A stretch of DNA of 64,000 nt from contig CM019227.1 of the NCBI GenBank assembly GCA_009741485.1, forward strand, positions 10,579,647-10,643,646, read 5' to 3'. The position numbers and the translations under genes are program-made. The DNA is from Malurus cyaneus samueli (Eukaryota > Chordata > Aves > Passeriformes > Maluridae). The notes under the pieces were generated by a model, which was not told where the DNA came from, searched no databases, and saw only the letters and a list, made by a program, of their open reading frames with translations. This document shows positions 48,712 to 62,420 of this stretch, piece after piece (the stretch's first letter is position 1; each line of letters starts with the position of its first letter).

Positions 48712-51700
48712 CTCCTCTATGAGTCACTTGCTGGGAAAAAAAATATGATGAGAGAATTTTTGATGCCTTTTAAGATGCTCTTTTAACTTCTGGAGCAGAA
48801 AGAAATATTTGAGGGTCACATCACTATTACTTTATGCCACCAACAGGGATATTTTGAAATTTTTAGTTGTAATATAAGGGCTAATATCAGATATCAGCAC
48901 TTGCCCATGTGCACCCTGTGCAAGGACAGAGGCTGCCAGATTTACCTACAGATTGACAGATTTCTGCTCTCAGCCCTGCGGTCCCATTGCCCCCACAGGG
49001 CCCAGAGAGAGGGTCACTGTGTGCACAGTCTCCAAGGAAATGAGAATGAAGGGAACTGGATTTGTTACAACACCTCATTTGTGACTGAAGTCATTATGTG
49101 CAGAGAGACGTACGGGTAGCTGAAAGACAGCATTAATATAGTAAATAATCCTCTCCCTTTAGCATATCTTTCTGCATGAAGTAATGGTTTAATGTCTAAC
49201 TTTTCTAGGCATACGCTTTTCCTCATAACAAACACTTATGTGAGATGCAGCTATTTATGTTTCAAGGCAAAAAGTGTGGAGTGTAATGGACTCTACTCTG
49301 ACTATCTGCCCATGAAGAAATTTTACTGTATCATGGGAAACGAGGAAAAACATTTTATTTGCAGGCAATTTCTTTGTTTTTAAGCCATTCTTTTCCTTCT
49401 GCCTTGTTCTCTGTTGGAAGGGATATTTGCTGGCTCTGAGCCACCTCTCCTTTTTGTGGGGCATCCCCAGCAGGGACCCCCTCGTGTTCTTGAGCCCCCC
49501 TCAGAGCAGGCAAATGCTCACCTGGGAGTTTTGCTGTTGTCTCCAAAGCAGTGGTGGGTGGCACGTGTGGGTGTCAGCTCCACCAGTGTGAGCCACACAA
49601 GGGGCAGAGCACTGCTGTCCACCACTGCAGTGCCTGACCATGGCAGCCCTGGCTGCTTGGGCTCCAGTGAGGATATCCCCTGCCCCTTTCACCTCCCACA
49701 AGGCTAAATCCAGAGCAGGGTGGGTCAGGGATCTGTCTCATACACACACTTGCCTCCAGGCTGTTGCTCTCCCACAAACACCCACATCCTGAAGGAGCAG
49801 TGAGGTTTTCCCTGGCGGTGACACCGCTTAGCACACTCATCCAGATGATGCGGGACATGTCTGTGTAAGGAATTCAAACGGTTCATCTGGCCATTTCCCA
49901 CCCAATTGACAGAGATAAACAGTTATAAATACATCCCATTAATAGCATAAGCATCCTTCAAAGCTTTTTGGAGAGGCTGTGGGGCCAGCCTGTGCCAAGG
50001 GCTGGTGCTGCAGCTAAGGCAACCGAGCAGAAGGTGTGGTAGAGCCACCAGGTACTGCAAAGCCACCAGGCTGGGAGCCCCTCGCTAGCAGAGATGAAAT
50101 GAAAGCTGGCAGTGGCACAGGGGGACACTTCCTGGGAAGAGAAGAAGCTGGGATGCCATAAATGCACCTGGCAGTCCTGGCAGGGGAGCAGCATCATCCT
50201 GTTGGCTCTCCCAGCACTGTGGTCACTGCCAGCTCAGCTCTGGCAGGGCAGCAGGTGCTCGAGTGTCCCACCCCAGGGACTGACATCCATCCCTCTCCAG
50301 AAACCCTGTACAGCACCCAGCAGTGGTGAGCAGGTGGACCTGGCTGGGTTTCAGCCCTAGTTCAACAAGGGAAAGCTAATGGAGATGTTTTGTCTCGGTC
50401 TGAGAAAGCACCTGTAGGGTAAGTTGCAGTTAAATAAAAGAGTGGGGAATAGGCAGGTCATAGGGGTGACCTCACTTATCTCTTGAGGGATTTTTTTCTG
50501 AGCAGAATAAGCAGCTGAGAGCAAGTCTTTTGACAAATTCACCCTTTTCCAAGGAATCTTTACATTCTCATGACATGTAAAACTGAAGGGCTGGATGCTG
50601 TCCCTGAGTCAGAAACCTCTCCGTGCCCAGTGCTGTGGTAGAGGATGGAGAAGTGCTTCATTTCCTCAGTGTTCCACATTTACCTGGGAAGAAATGTCTC
50701 ATCACAGTTAATTTGTACTAATTTAATCTAATTTCTCTCCACTATGACTGTCTGCTCCCCCCCATCCCATGGTGCTGGAGGTACAGTGGGTGCTGCTGGA
50801 GCACTGGGACTCCAGACCTGGCCAATGACATGAGCAGATAAAGTCCTTGGAGTAGAGCAAGTGATTGACGGTGCTTTGCCCAAGCACTGACGGTTCTGAC
50901 TGCCCTGTGGGCTGACCCGTTTGTCCAGCGGATATTTATTGCCTGGCAAAGGTTCACTGCTCAGAAGTTTGTTTTGTCTTAAAAGACCAGTGCATCCCCT
51001 GAGCCAACTGTGCCATTTTTTAGTCCCAAGCGCTGGCATCAGCACGACCCTGCCTGACATGAGACCAGGCAGCTCAGACACTTCATTAGTGACTGTGCAA
51101 AGAGGCTGCAGTCGGACCATTTTCCAGTTCACACAATCTGCCAGAATTCATAGCAGAGGAGAGTCCTGCTGAGAGGGGTTTCACAGCTCCCAGAGAGCTG
51201 CCGCTCCCAAGCTGGAGAGCAGGCACAGCAGTAAGCACTTGGCTCATCCATTTGGTCTGGGGCCATCTCTGCATCTCTGTAATACAGAAAAACAGTTTAA
51301 CTAACATTTTCTTCTAGCAAGATTTAATAATAAAACCATAAATCTGGTGTTTTCCTTCCAGATATGACAACTTATGTGGAAAAGTTGATTTGTAAGATTT
51401 ACGGTGCAAAAATAACTCTCAGGAAAAAGAAAAAACAACAAACCCACGGCACTGCTTCCAGAGGCATATGTTAGAAATCTTCTAATGCCCTGAGAAGGGT
51501 GAGTTTTACCCCCATTCTAATATGGAAAATGTAACTCAGGAGGAATGGCATGTGCCAGTGGCTTGTCCATTTGTTTTGCTCTCTTTTCAGCAGCAGAGCT
51601 CTCAGATCATCCTGTCAGCTCTTCGTCCTGTCAAAATTGCAGCATCCACTTATTATTTTAAACACAGAAAAGAAGAGCTCCCAGCAGTGTGAGCTGCAGC

Positions 51701-52416
51701 CCTGACCATGTGCACCCCAGTCAGGGTGCTGTGCACACACCAGTGCTCTGCAGCACATGGGTGGCCATGGTGTCCCCAGGAGCTCTTCCTGCACCCCGGG
51801 GTGAGTGAGCTGTCCTGAACCTTTCTGCAGGAGATTTCATGTGCAGACACAGATTGTTGATGGCATTGGCCATGTGGCTGCTGGCCCAGTGCAGTGCAGC
51901 CTGATTGGAGATGGTGCTCATGGTCTGATAGCCTGGTTCGGCCAAATTTGGGGCCATTTACACCATGGGCTGCAAATGAAATGCTGCTGCCACATTTCAC
52001 CATCACCAGACACACACCTGCTGCTGGAGCCTTCCTGAATCCACCAAAGAATCCATCCTTCCGTGGGCACAGCTGCTGGGACTCGGTCCACACAGCACCT
52101 ACAGTTTCTCTGCTATTCACCATCTTGTTTTATGTTTAATGAGTTCATGTAACTTTTTGTTAAGCAGCTCGGAAATGTTTTCCAGGGAAGCCACTTGCAG
52201 CACATCCTCTGTGTGTAGGTTGGATGTTATGGAACAGTGGCTCTGTTGAATGCATTAGCATACAGCACTTCACTTACTCACCTAATCTGCATATTTTTTT
52301 CTCCGAGGATGAGGAAAATCTCCAGGTGCTGGTGAGAAGCTCAGGTGGCTGGGCTGCAGATCTCAGGTGCGTGGGCATGGGCAGGTGTGGGGCAGGAGTG
52401 GCCAAGGGGTGCCAGA

Positions 52417-52507
52417 CTGACCGTGTTGGGGTCTGGCTGACCGTGTTGGTGTCTGGCTGACCATGTTGGGTGTCTGACTGACCATATTGATCCTTAACTG
52501 ATCATAT
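52417..52507. repeat. Tandem repeat, four to five units of 20-21 bp
   Basis: CTGACC(G/A)TGTTGG..GTCTGG units start at 52417, 52437, 52457 and 52478. A diverged last unit (CTGATCATATT) starts at 52498. Confidence 0.85.
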
Positions 52508-53390
52508 TCTGCAGCCAAATCAGTCAGTGGGACCTACCTGAGGCAGTGCTACCTCCTGCCAAAACTCTCACATTCACCCCTGTCCTCTGCCCAGACAGGG
52601 AACCGTGCCAGCCCATGTTTTGCTGCCCCAGCCCCTGTGAGGTGGACGAGCAGAGCTGCCCCACAGCTCCCTCCTGGGCTGTGCTCACAGAAAGACACAC
52701 ACACGCTTCTGGGATCCAGGCATTTTTTTCATCTTGGCACAGAATTCTTCCAGAGATGATTATTTGAAAGATGAGTCACCAAATACAATAGCAAAGACAC
52801 ATCCTTGACTTACTGGCAGAGAAGGGATGTGACCAGCATTAAGTCTCCATGCAATGTCTCCATCACACAGTGTCTGGCATTTATTCTAAACAGCTCTCAG
52901 TCTTGAGCAGAATTGTTTTTTCACATCAGAAATCCAGCTCCTTTTTCATAAGAAATGTTCCTTAATGAAAGGAAAAAACAGACAGTGTTCACAAATGTAA
53001 AAATCATTATAGCACAGCTCTGTGATCTCTGCAGCTGCTGCCTGTTCCAGCCTGTTTGTAGGGCCGAGGCATATCTGGAGATGCTCATCAGTGCCCCAGC
53101 ACCGAGGGGAGCAAGGTTGTGCCCCTCAGTGGGGCAAAGCCAAAAGGACACCTTTGTACGAGGAGCCACGTGGAAAAGATGAGGGGAAACAGGCACCAGT
53201 TCCTCCCCGGGGTGGATCCGTCTAGACACAAGAGGAAGATTTTTTACACTCAGTCCCAGAATAATCTCCCCAGGGAAGCAGCTCCTGCCCAGCTGCTCCT
53301 GTGTGGGTCCGGCGGGCAGAGCCCACAGCAGAATCCCCTTCCCTTGGCCAGGAGGAGCTGGGATGAGCACAGGAGCTCCCCGGGGCAGGG

Positions 53391-53442
53391 GCTGGGTTTC
53401 TCTGGGTTTCTCTGGGTTTCTCTGGGTTTCTCACTACCCCTC
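53391..53442. repeat. Tandem repeat, five units of 10 bp (TCTGGGTTTC)
   Basis: The first unit reads GCTGGGTTTC and four perfect TCTGGGTTTC units follow, ending in TCACTACC. Confidence 0.92.
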
Positions 53443-54594
53443 TGCCGAGCAGGGGCTGCTGTCTTGTAGCCTACTCCAACTCAGCAGTGTCCTGACCTTG
53501 ATGATGTTGGTTTAACTAGGATATGAAATGCAAATATAGCCTAAGCTCTGTAATTCTGGCACCCAGCAGAGAGCCTGAAGGGTGGAACGCTTCCCAGAAG
53601 GGTCAGCAAGAGCAGAAAAAATTATATAGAGCAAATAAACAGAATAAAAGGCTTCTCACTTATCGTGATGCAGAGGGCTGCAGCTCCAGGGGACTGCAGG
53701 AGGTTGTGCTGCTCTGAGGCTTATCCTCAGGGACAAGCTGCTGATCGGGAGACAGAGGAAAGGCGAAGGGCAAGCAGTCAATTTGTTTTAAATCACTGCA
53801 AGCCAGGAGGGAGTCAGCCCCGTTCTGCCTCTTGGCTGATTCTGTGTCACCCCTCACCCCAGCCCAGGGCCAATGCAAGGATTTCCCAGGATGTGGGGCC
53901 AGACCTTGAGAGAGGATATAATGTGTGATCAACCTGGGGATAAGAGACACCCTGGGGGACCAAAAAACCTCCCTTCCCCTGCTTAGAGGAGCTGCTATCA
54001 CCAGCCTTGCAGGGAGTGGAATATACCCCAAGCTGCTGCTGCCAGACACAAAAAAACTTGGAATTGAACAGGTTAAAATGCCTTTTTTTCAAATCCAGGT
54101 GGGGCTTGCACATTGTCAGTAATGTCCAGCAAAACCATCCCGGCTCTGCATCTCCCAGGCAGAGCAGCTCATGCCTATGTGAGGTCACAGCCCAGAGTGT
54201 CTGTGCCCCGTGGGGATGGAGGGACACTGTGCTGCCAGCTCTGAGAGAGCAGAGAAGAGCACACAGCAGCCCTTCCAGCTGCCTTTGCCTGGGCCCAGCA
54301 CAGCCTCAGCACCCTCACTGTCCCCCCAATGTGCCCCTCGGAGCAGCACACCCAGGGACACACCTGTGGCATCCTCACACCCATCCACCCCTTGCTGGGA
54401 CTCTTTGGGGGGAATTTGCATTCAAACAGGGCTGAGCTGATGTGAGGGCTACACCAGAGCCACCGAGGGGAGGGAAGGGCAAAGGAGGAGCTGTGGGGTG
54501 ATGCTCCCGGGTGCTGTGGGGCAGCCCCACAAGGCACCAGCCAGTGGGAGCCCAGCGAGGCTGCAGTTTCAAACCAAAAGGAGCACCCTCATTT

Positions 54595-55250
54595 AGGCAT
54601 CGTGACTTTATTAAACATTTAAAACACAAATTACAACGTTTATTGGGAAGAATCACTTTCCTACCAATTACAGTTAATAGGGTAAAATTAATGTACCAAT
54701 TAATATGGCTGCTTCTAAACTTGGTCTAATATGTTAAATACAGTTCCTAGCTCTGTAAATGCAGTGAAATAAAGCGATGATCAGGAGAGGAGCTAATAAA
54801 GTTTTGCCTCTCTGTACTTAAACTATTTGGCATCACTGAGTTAAGGCACAGGAAAAGGGAGATTATTTAACATTTTAAGGTTTGTAAGACCCATAAATCA
54901 TTTCATACATGCCATATTTGTTGAAAAGGATAGAATACATTCAATTTTACAGTATATTAAACTTCATCTAATTTGAACGTAAGAACAGACCAGCAAAATA
55001 AATGACCAATTTCTGAAGCAGAAATTACCATTTGGCTGCTGCCATTATGAAGCTGCTGGTATTTTATCATGTTCTTAACATAATATTGCTTGTCTATTGA
55101 TGCATAGTTATAGTGCTAGTCCAAATTGGAAGGCGGTGAAAGAGGACAGTGCAGAGGGTTTTTTTAATAGGCATCATTTGTCAGATGTTATTTCAGAGGT
55201 CTTTGCACTGATGATAATATGCAGATTAAACCAGAAGTAAATAGGAAAAA
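54595..55250. other. Longest AT-rich block, strong candidate conserved non-coding element
   Basis: About 650 bases of unique AT-rich sequence in GC-rich flanks, rich in TTAAT and AATTA cores (for example CCAATTACAGTTAATAGG and TGTACCAATTAATATGG). No repeats, coding similarity or splice-like structure is seen. It ends at an AG repeat. The human region downstream of HS3ST4 is a gene desert known for conserved non-coding DNA, so an ancient enhancer is plausible. Confidence 0.4.
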
Positions 55251-55268
55251 AAGAGAGAGAGAGAGAGA
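55251..55268. repeat. (AG)n dinucleotide repeat
   Basis: About nine AG units at the end of an AT-rich block, flanked by A-rich and AAGG-rich purine sequence. Confidence 0.85.
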
Positions 55269-55970
55269 AAGGAAGGCAGAAAGGGAATGAGAATTTCAAC
55301 CCATTTTAGCTGCAGCAGGTGGACCAGCCCCGGTGGGGCCAGATAGCAGTAATTAATCTGGGTTGAAGGGTTTCTTCTGAAACCTCACAGTACTTGACAA
55401 AAGCGGATTTCCTGCCTTGCATCCCAATGCTGTGGGGCCACAGGGACCGTGGGAGCACCGAGCCCCAGGGCAGGATGGGGAATGGAGTTCCTCCTGCACA
55501 GCAGCATCTCCCTCCTCGCTCCCCCTGCACCATCCAGAAACCTGAGCACAAATAAAAATTATGTTTAGTTTGCAAAACAGGAGGAAGGTATCTCCATCCT
55601 TTAGAGTTCATTGTTCTGCTAGACTTGGTATTATAGTGGCAATATATTACAGGGAAGGAAAATCAGCTGGCTGCTGCCTCCAGAATGACAATGGAAAGCA
55701 CCAACAGGCTGGAGCTGCAGCTGCCCAGACAGGGTCTGCCAGGGCTCTGCAGGCACTGGGGCTGCAGGAAGGGTGCTCGTAGGAGAGAAGGCTGGCAGAC
55801 ACCCATTCCCATGGGCACAGAGTCCCACAGGACATGGCATTCCATGGGGCACAGCTTCCCATGGGGCAAGCAGACACCTCCTGCACAGCAGGGACAGCCA
55901 CACTCTGGGGCTGGGCAGAGCCTTTAGCTGCTCCTGCTGCTTCTGCCCATCTCAGGATCTTCTGCCAGGG

Positions 55971-56063
55971 CACAGCACCATCCCAGAACAGGGCAGGATC
56001 CCCAGCACCGTCCCAGGGCACAGCACCATCCCAGAACAGAGCAGGGCAGGATCCCCAGTATGG
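55971..56063. repeat. Tandem duplication, two units of about 48 bp
   Basis: CACAGCACCATCCCAGAACA followed by GGGCAGGATCCCCAG begins at 55971 and again at 56019. The second copy has a five-base insertion (GAGCA) before the GGGCAGG. Confidence 0.85.
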
Positions 56064-58799
56064 AGCACTGCCCAGAGCAGGGCACTCCATTGGCACCAGG
56101 ACCAGCCATGGCTGCAATGCAGAGGCAGTCACTGACCACTGACCACAGAGCTGAAAACAGCTTCCTACCAAATCCACCCAAACAAAAACGCCCAGCTGGT
56201 TCATTTGTATGAAAGACAATCATCCTGTCCCCCAATCCTCCCATTCCCTCGGTGAAGAGCTCCTCACAGGCTGCCAGAAGAGGGGACACAGCAGGGTGGG
56301 CAGCAGTGCCAACCCTGCAGAGTGCTCTGCACTGACACCTACTGAGAACCCCCCGAGTCTGGGCCTGCTTAAACCAAATTAATTGCTTGGATATTAAAAT
56401 TGGAATTGGGTTCTGTGCCTGCAAACCTGCATGGGGATATGTTGTGCTTTAACATAGATTTCAATTACTTCCCAACCTTCAGCGTGATGATGCGACATTA
56501 TGCTCTACTGTCAGGGTTTGCCAGCATGCTCCTACTTTTATTTCTCCTGTTAAATATGGTCTTTGTTGCGCTTCATTGATCTCTGAGCATATTCTGCTGT
56601 TTACAACTTTGATAATCTTTGTGTAATCTTCAGGGGTAATTGAATTCTGACAAACATAGCTGAATTTTAAACACCACAAAGATTTCAGTACATCGAAGAG
56701 CCATGATATGAAAGTCAAAACTGGAGATGGGGAGCAGCATTTGCTTTCAGCTTCTGTCCTGAACAACAGGAGCTGAGCCAAGCTCAGAGCCCGGGGACAT
56801 TGACAGCCAGTTAGGAAACATGACTGAGGGTGGGAGCAGACCCAGCCCAGAGCTTAATCCCAAGCAGACAATATCATGCCATTTAATGATTTTTTAATAC
56901 ACATCCCCAAGACACTTCTGCACTTGCACAAGGTCCCACTGGGTCTCCTCTGCTAGGATAGGACACAGTCAGCAGCTACCAATCTTTGTTAAATACCTCG
57001 GGAATTGCCCTTGTACAAATAAATTATCGTTTTTATGGGCATATTTTGTGAATTAGACAAGGGGGAAAACGTTGCGGTTGGATTTTGATATGGAAGTGGT
57101 TTTTTTTGCAGAGCCCATGGGGCACATGCACTGCACTTCCACAATCATTATTGTTATTTATTATTTGCCAGCACCAGGAACGTGCCCAGCCCAGTGCAGG
57201 CCAGATGGGACATGTGCTCCAGGACACCAGCACCACATCCCCTGCCCCAGCCTGCCCTCCTCTCCCCCCAGCTGCTGCAGCGAGGCACAGCCTCCCTTTT
57301 GGCGGCTGGAAAAACAGCTGCCTTGCTTGAGGACATCCGATTTTTGATGCATTTCCTACAAACTTTAATTTCCCAAACCCTCCTCGCTCAGGATGCGGGG
57401 GGACTGCTCGAGCACGCTATAAATTAGTATGCCAGCAGAGCTGCTCCTGGAAGGAGGATAAGCTCAGCCAGACAGGAAGGAGCCTCCAGAAATCTCAGTG
57501 CTGGAAGGGAAAACTCGCTGCTCTCCCGCTGTTGGTGCTGGAGCTCCGTGGCTCGGGTTTATTCGGTTTATTGCAGCGGCACACAGCAGCCTCGGTGCTG
57601 CAAAGATTTTCTGCCAAAGGGTCTGAGCCGCACCGAGGGTCCCCACGCAATCGAAAAGAAAAGGAATAAAAGGGTTGTCTGACCTGAGAAAAGGGATATT
57701 GAATCTAATCGGAGACGGTGTAATTTGGAAATCCAATTGCAGTTGTCCGTCAGCAAAGGCAGCCACTGGTGAGGGGAGCCAGGAGGGTGTGGAGGAGCCC
57801 CAGAGCAGGGAGGGTTTGGCCCCACAGGGGAGCCCAAGGGATTGTGTAAAGGCTCTGTCACCTGGCACAGACCACAGCCCTTTCCAGGGGCTGTCACACA
57901 GCCTGGCACTGGCACAGGAGCAGTGCAGGACACTGCTGTGAGTCAAAAGGAGAAGCAGAGACAAGTGTCTCAGCACTACCTGTCCCCACCTTTGCCCCAG
58001 AAGACACAGCCATGTCCCCACACCCAGCACAGCTCATCCCACACCACACTGACCCCTCAACCCCCAGGGGACACGGCTTACCCTGCCCCTCCCTGCCTTG
58101 GAGGGACCAGACACCGATTATAAATGATTTAACACTTTCTGCTAGAGTTTAACCCGGGCTCAGACACCTCCTCACAGCTCACCTGCCCTGGGTCATTGCA
58201 CTGGTATTTTAACAGAAGCAGAGTTTATTGAGGTCCTGGATGGACCCAGTGACCCAAATGAGGGCAGAGTCCTTGGCTAAAGGTTCCTGCAAACCACCTG
58301 CAGCTCCCAGCTCTCCATTCTGCTTCCTCCCCAGACTCAGAGGGCTTCTCAGGATTTCAGACACCAAACATCCATGACTTTGCACACAGGGTTTGGCATT
58401 AAGGACATAGCCCAAGGCTGAGTGCAAAGCCCAGCAAGCAGCTGTTCCTGACTCTGGGGTGCTGCTCACAGTTAGGAACAGGTCATGAGAGCCCTCATTA
58501 GGGACAGGGTCAGCTCAGCAGCCACCAGCCTGGGAATCAGGAGGGGAGCGAGTGGAAAGGAACATTCATCAGGGCCGCCTGTCCCCAGACCATCAGCTGT
58601 CCCTTGGAGCTTCCATGGGGGAGGAAAAGAGGGCAGAGAAACAATCTCAGGCTCAGTTGTATCTCCTGCTGGACTGGGGGTCTCTGATGGAGCCTTAGGG
58701 CTGGCCCTGCCCTGATGGAGAGGTGGGGAGCAGATGGAACCTCCCCCCAGCACAGCACTGAGCATCCCCCCAGCAGGAGAGCTGGAGCAGAGCTGCTCT

Positions 58800-59110
58800 C
58801 AGCTATTAACTCCCCACATGTGCTTTATTTCCTGAATTAAAGAGCAGAATTATAATGAGACTTGATGTTAAATTCCATAAAAAGTCAAGCTAATCAGTGA
58901 CCAAACCTGTAATTGATTCTTTTGCTAGTTCAATACTTAATGCTACATGTTAAGCAATAGGATTTTACAATTTGCTAGCACTTCACTTACAGAGAATTAA
59001 GCAATAAAAATCCATTCAGAGTACAAGCAGCAGGAAGGGAGCCACAGCTGCTAATACGTGAACAAGCCAATAAAGTGGCTCAACATTTGCATCAGCATCT
59101 TGTTTTTCAG
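58800..59110. other. AT-rich block, candidate conserved non-coding element
   Basis: Unique AT-rich sequence containing CCTGAATTAAAGAGC, CCTGTAATTGATTC and CAATACTTAATGC, with homeodomain-like cores. No coding frame is seen. Confidence 0.35.
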
Positions 59111-62024
59111 AGTATCCACCCCTGTTTGATAGTGAAACCTCTTTAACACGCACCAGGGAGGTGTGAAGCCCTGGGGAGGGGGTTTCACGTGGTGAAAGCA
59201 GGGAATATCATGGGTGAGGTGCAGGTGGCAGCAGATCACTGCCAGGCCTGGGGGGCTGCAGGGCAGGTGACAGCTCGGGGAGCACCCACTGCCCAGCCCC
59301 AGGGCACTCGGGGGCTCAGCCCAGAACAGGAGCCACCCCAGTGAGATGTGGCTCTGCCCCAGGAGCAGAGAGATCAGGACCTGAATCCATCTACCCATTC
59401 CCTGCACAGCGAGCAGAGCCCCTGCCAGACATGGGTCACCCTGCACAGGAGCTGGCACCTCAAGGGACAGCAAGGTTGAAAAAACAATGCTCTTTAGAAA
59501 ATGCTCGTTTTCTAATTTCTTGCACTCTTTGTTTGATTTTATTCAAGGCGAAATTCAGACCAAGAAAACAGCTCCCACAACCATTTGCACAGATGTCTAC
59601 CAGAATTCAGCTTCAGTTGGTGTTTTAAAATGCAGAATCAGCCCCATCCTTGCCCAGTTTGCCCACCAAGCTCTCTTCCTCCTTTGCCCTTTTCTTGTGT
59701 TTCATCACAAGTCAAATCCTCGTCTGGGAATGTTCTGAGCGTTCAGCCCCAGCAGTGCTGGCAGAGACAGCAACAGCAGATCTCAGGTGTCCCCAGGAAG
59801 GGATCACTGTCACAGTGCTGACCCCCAGCCACAACCCTGGACTTTCCCTGCCCTGAACTGGCTGGGCTGGGCAGTGCTGGGGCGTAGTGGGGTGCAGTGG
59901 GGTCCCCAACATTTCCACCACCTCAGAGCGGGGAGAGATGCTCTGGAAACACAATTATTATGGTGTTATTATAGGGGAAGGGCTGTGCTCTTGGTCTCTG
60001 AGGGGGCTCAGCTTCCTGCTACGATGATTCAGGGGAGTGGCTGAGGCAGATTTTATGAATTCCACTGGAGCTGTGGAGCTGCTGCATTAGGCAAACACCT
60101 TGATGATTGTCACGTCAGCCCCTTGCTGTCAGAGCTGCTCCACATTGCCCAGGCCAGGGACTGCAGGTGCTCATCATGAGCCTGCACATCCTCCACAGCT
60201 CCCAGAACAGCCCTGCACATCTGCCCCACACCCAGAGCAGCACCTCCTGCACACCCAGAGCCCTTTCCTGGCTTCTCCTCCACGCACCTTTCAAATCTGT
60301 GCAGAGATGGAACCTCCTGATTTGAGCATCCCCATGCTGAAGGGTTGAAATGCTGAAACACGGCAAGGAAACACATCCACAGCCTGATAAAAAGCTTCTG
60401 AATGAAAACCTTAAGTAGCAGTAAATCTCATTTTTAATAATACAGATTAACACTGGCAAGAGATGAGGCTAAGAAAATAAAATTTCACTGGGCTGGAGGA
60501 GAACATAGAGATATCAAACCCTATCTCTAGGCACAGCATCGCTCTGGGGGGGCTGTGGCTGCAGGGAGCCCCGAGGAGGGGGAGCAGGTACAGGGTGATG
60601 GCACAGGAGAGTCCCAAGGAGCTGCTGTCACTGCTGTCACACAGCAGGCAGCACTGCTGGGTCCTGGAGATGATATCTTCAAAATATACCTGGCTAAAGG
60701 ATTCATGTCTGACAGCTTCAAGTGTTAGACAATTTGTACAGCATGAGAATGTGTCAGAGCACTTGTCACTGCAGGCTCGTACGGGGAGCTGTGGCCACAC
60801 TCAGGGCATGCCCTGCATCCATCACCTCCCACAGGCACTGTGGGGAATCCCTGGGTGCCCAAAGGATGAGCTGCTGCTGCCTCTGCAGAGAGGACACCTC
60901 TCTCAGGGTCCTGTGAGCACCCCTGTCCCCTCAGCCCTGCTCTGAGTGCTGCCAAGGAATAAAAACACAGCTTTGGATGCAATGCTTCTGCTGCTCCTCC
61001 TGAAAATGCAGGTGCCTGTGCAGATGGGAGGAAGGCAATAGCTGTGCTGAGCCAGGAGCCCTCAGCAACAGAAAAAATCATGGTCTTGGGTCAGTTCTGG
61101 TGGATGTTTGGAGATTCAGCGCTGCCTCAGGTTTGTTCTATTGTGCCCAGGCTGGGAGCAGAGCAGGAACTGTGGGTGTCCATGTCAGGAGAGGAGGGTG
61201 CCCCACATGTGCCAGCCAGGACCAGAGAGCTGCAAGCCACCCTTGAATCCTTGTAGGATGCTTCCCAGATGGGAACCCTGGAGCAGCAGCAGGTCCTGCT
61301 CCACCACAGCAGAGCTCAGGACACACTGCTGGTGTTTAGGGCTATGCCTGTGCTCAGAGCATCCCACTCTGGTGTCATTTCCCCTACAAAACTGAACAAC
61401 TCATCACTGATAGGGCCTTCAATCATGAGATTATGTGGCTCTAGCTTGACCTTCGATTTTCCACAGTGACCATCTCCTGTAGGATACACACCTCAGCTCA
61501 GGGCATTTCTCTGAATCAGCCAACAAAAAATACAGCTCAGCTGCTCTCACTCCCAGTTCACACCAGTATCCCTCTTTTCCTCCCACTGTGCCTGCAGAAA
61601 CAGGCATCACCTACAAGGATCCAAGCACTTATATTTCCCCACCTTCTTCCAGAGGATTTAAGAGAGATTAACCTCAAAACTAAAAAAATACCCCTACCTT
61701 GGTGTGCTGCAGAGCAGGAGGCAGAGAGGACCCACAGTCCTGTGCAGGGACTGGGCTCAGGAGCACTGGCATAAAGCTCCCAGGGCACCTTTGGCTGGCA
61801 GCAAACTGCATCCCAGGGATGCTCCTGTGTGCCAGCAAACTCTCACTGCCCAGGGGAGAGAAGAGCCAAGACTCGAGCCCTCCACCCAGGCAGGGAATCC
61901 TTGAAAGCAATGCCCTGGTTCCCTGGGGACGAGAGAAGCCCCTTGCTTTTCCCACCACTCTCAGGTTGCTCCAGCAATCGAGAGGCATCTGATCTTCCAG
62001 GAGCCTGATAGAGTGAGAATGCCA

Positions 62025-62420
62025 GTGTCATTACCAAGTTAATTACAAAAACTCCAATGGAGCTTTAAACATTTTTATAATACATTTGGGCCTTTTTGGC
62101 AGGATTATTGCAATCTTTTGGGTTTCCATTTCCCATTAAAGCACTCTCAGTAGTGCACATATAAAAGCCATGTGATCTTGGCGCCTTGCTGCTTTTTTCC
62201 TTTTTTTTTCCCCCCCTTTTTTGGTAAGATTTATTAAATATTTTAATCAGTTAAATTCTGGCAGCTTAAACATTTTCTTTAATAGCCTTGTTAAATGTGG
62301 ATTAGATTTAAAATCCCTGCCTCTGAACTCTGAAGCAGCAGTATTTATATGCAATGTTAAAAAAAATTAAAAGCTTTACAAAGCAGTAATTACTCCTCTG
62401 CTGCAGGAGGAGGAGAGATT
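62025..62420. other. AT-rich block, candidate conserved non-coding element
   Basis: Unique AT-rich sequence from CCAAGTTAATTAC to AGTAATTACTCCTCTG, including ATTATTGCAATC and a 35-base pyrimidine tract. No coding frame is seen. Confidence 0.35.
62188..62222. repeat. Pyrimidine tract
   Basis: About 35 bases of T and C only, with runs of six, nine and six T separated by C runs. It lies in the AT-rich block at 62030-62420. Confidence 0.85.

Larger units (their letters stand above)
45211..54594. other. Downstream sequence without a recognised gene, first part
   Basis: Contains a possible late poly(A) hexamer at 46936, the AT-rich block plus CpG island near 47.4-48.2 kb, the inverted CR1, the T-rich simple repeat and short tandem repeats at 52.4 and 53.4 kb. 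No conserved protein frame is seen on either strand. Confidence 0.6.

Noticed and set aside
53391..53442. Interstitial telomere-like repeat
   Set aside because: The unit is TCTGGGTTTC (10 bp), not TTAGGG or its variants.
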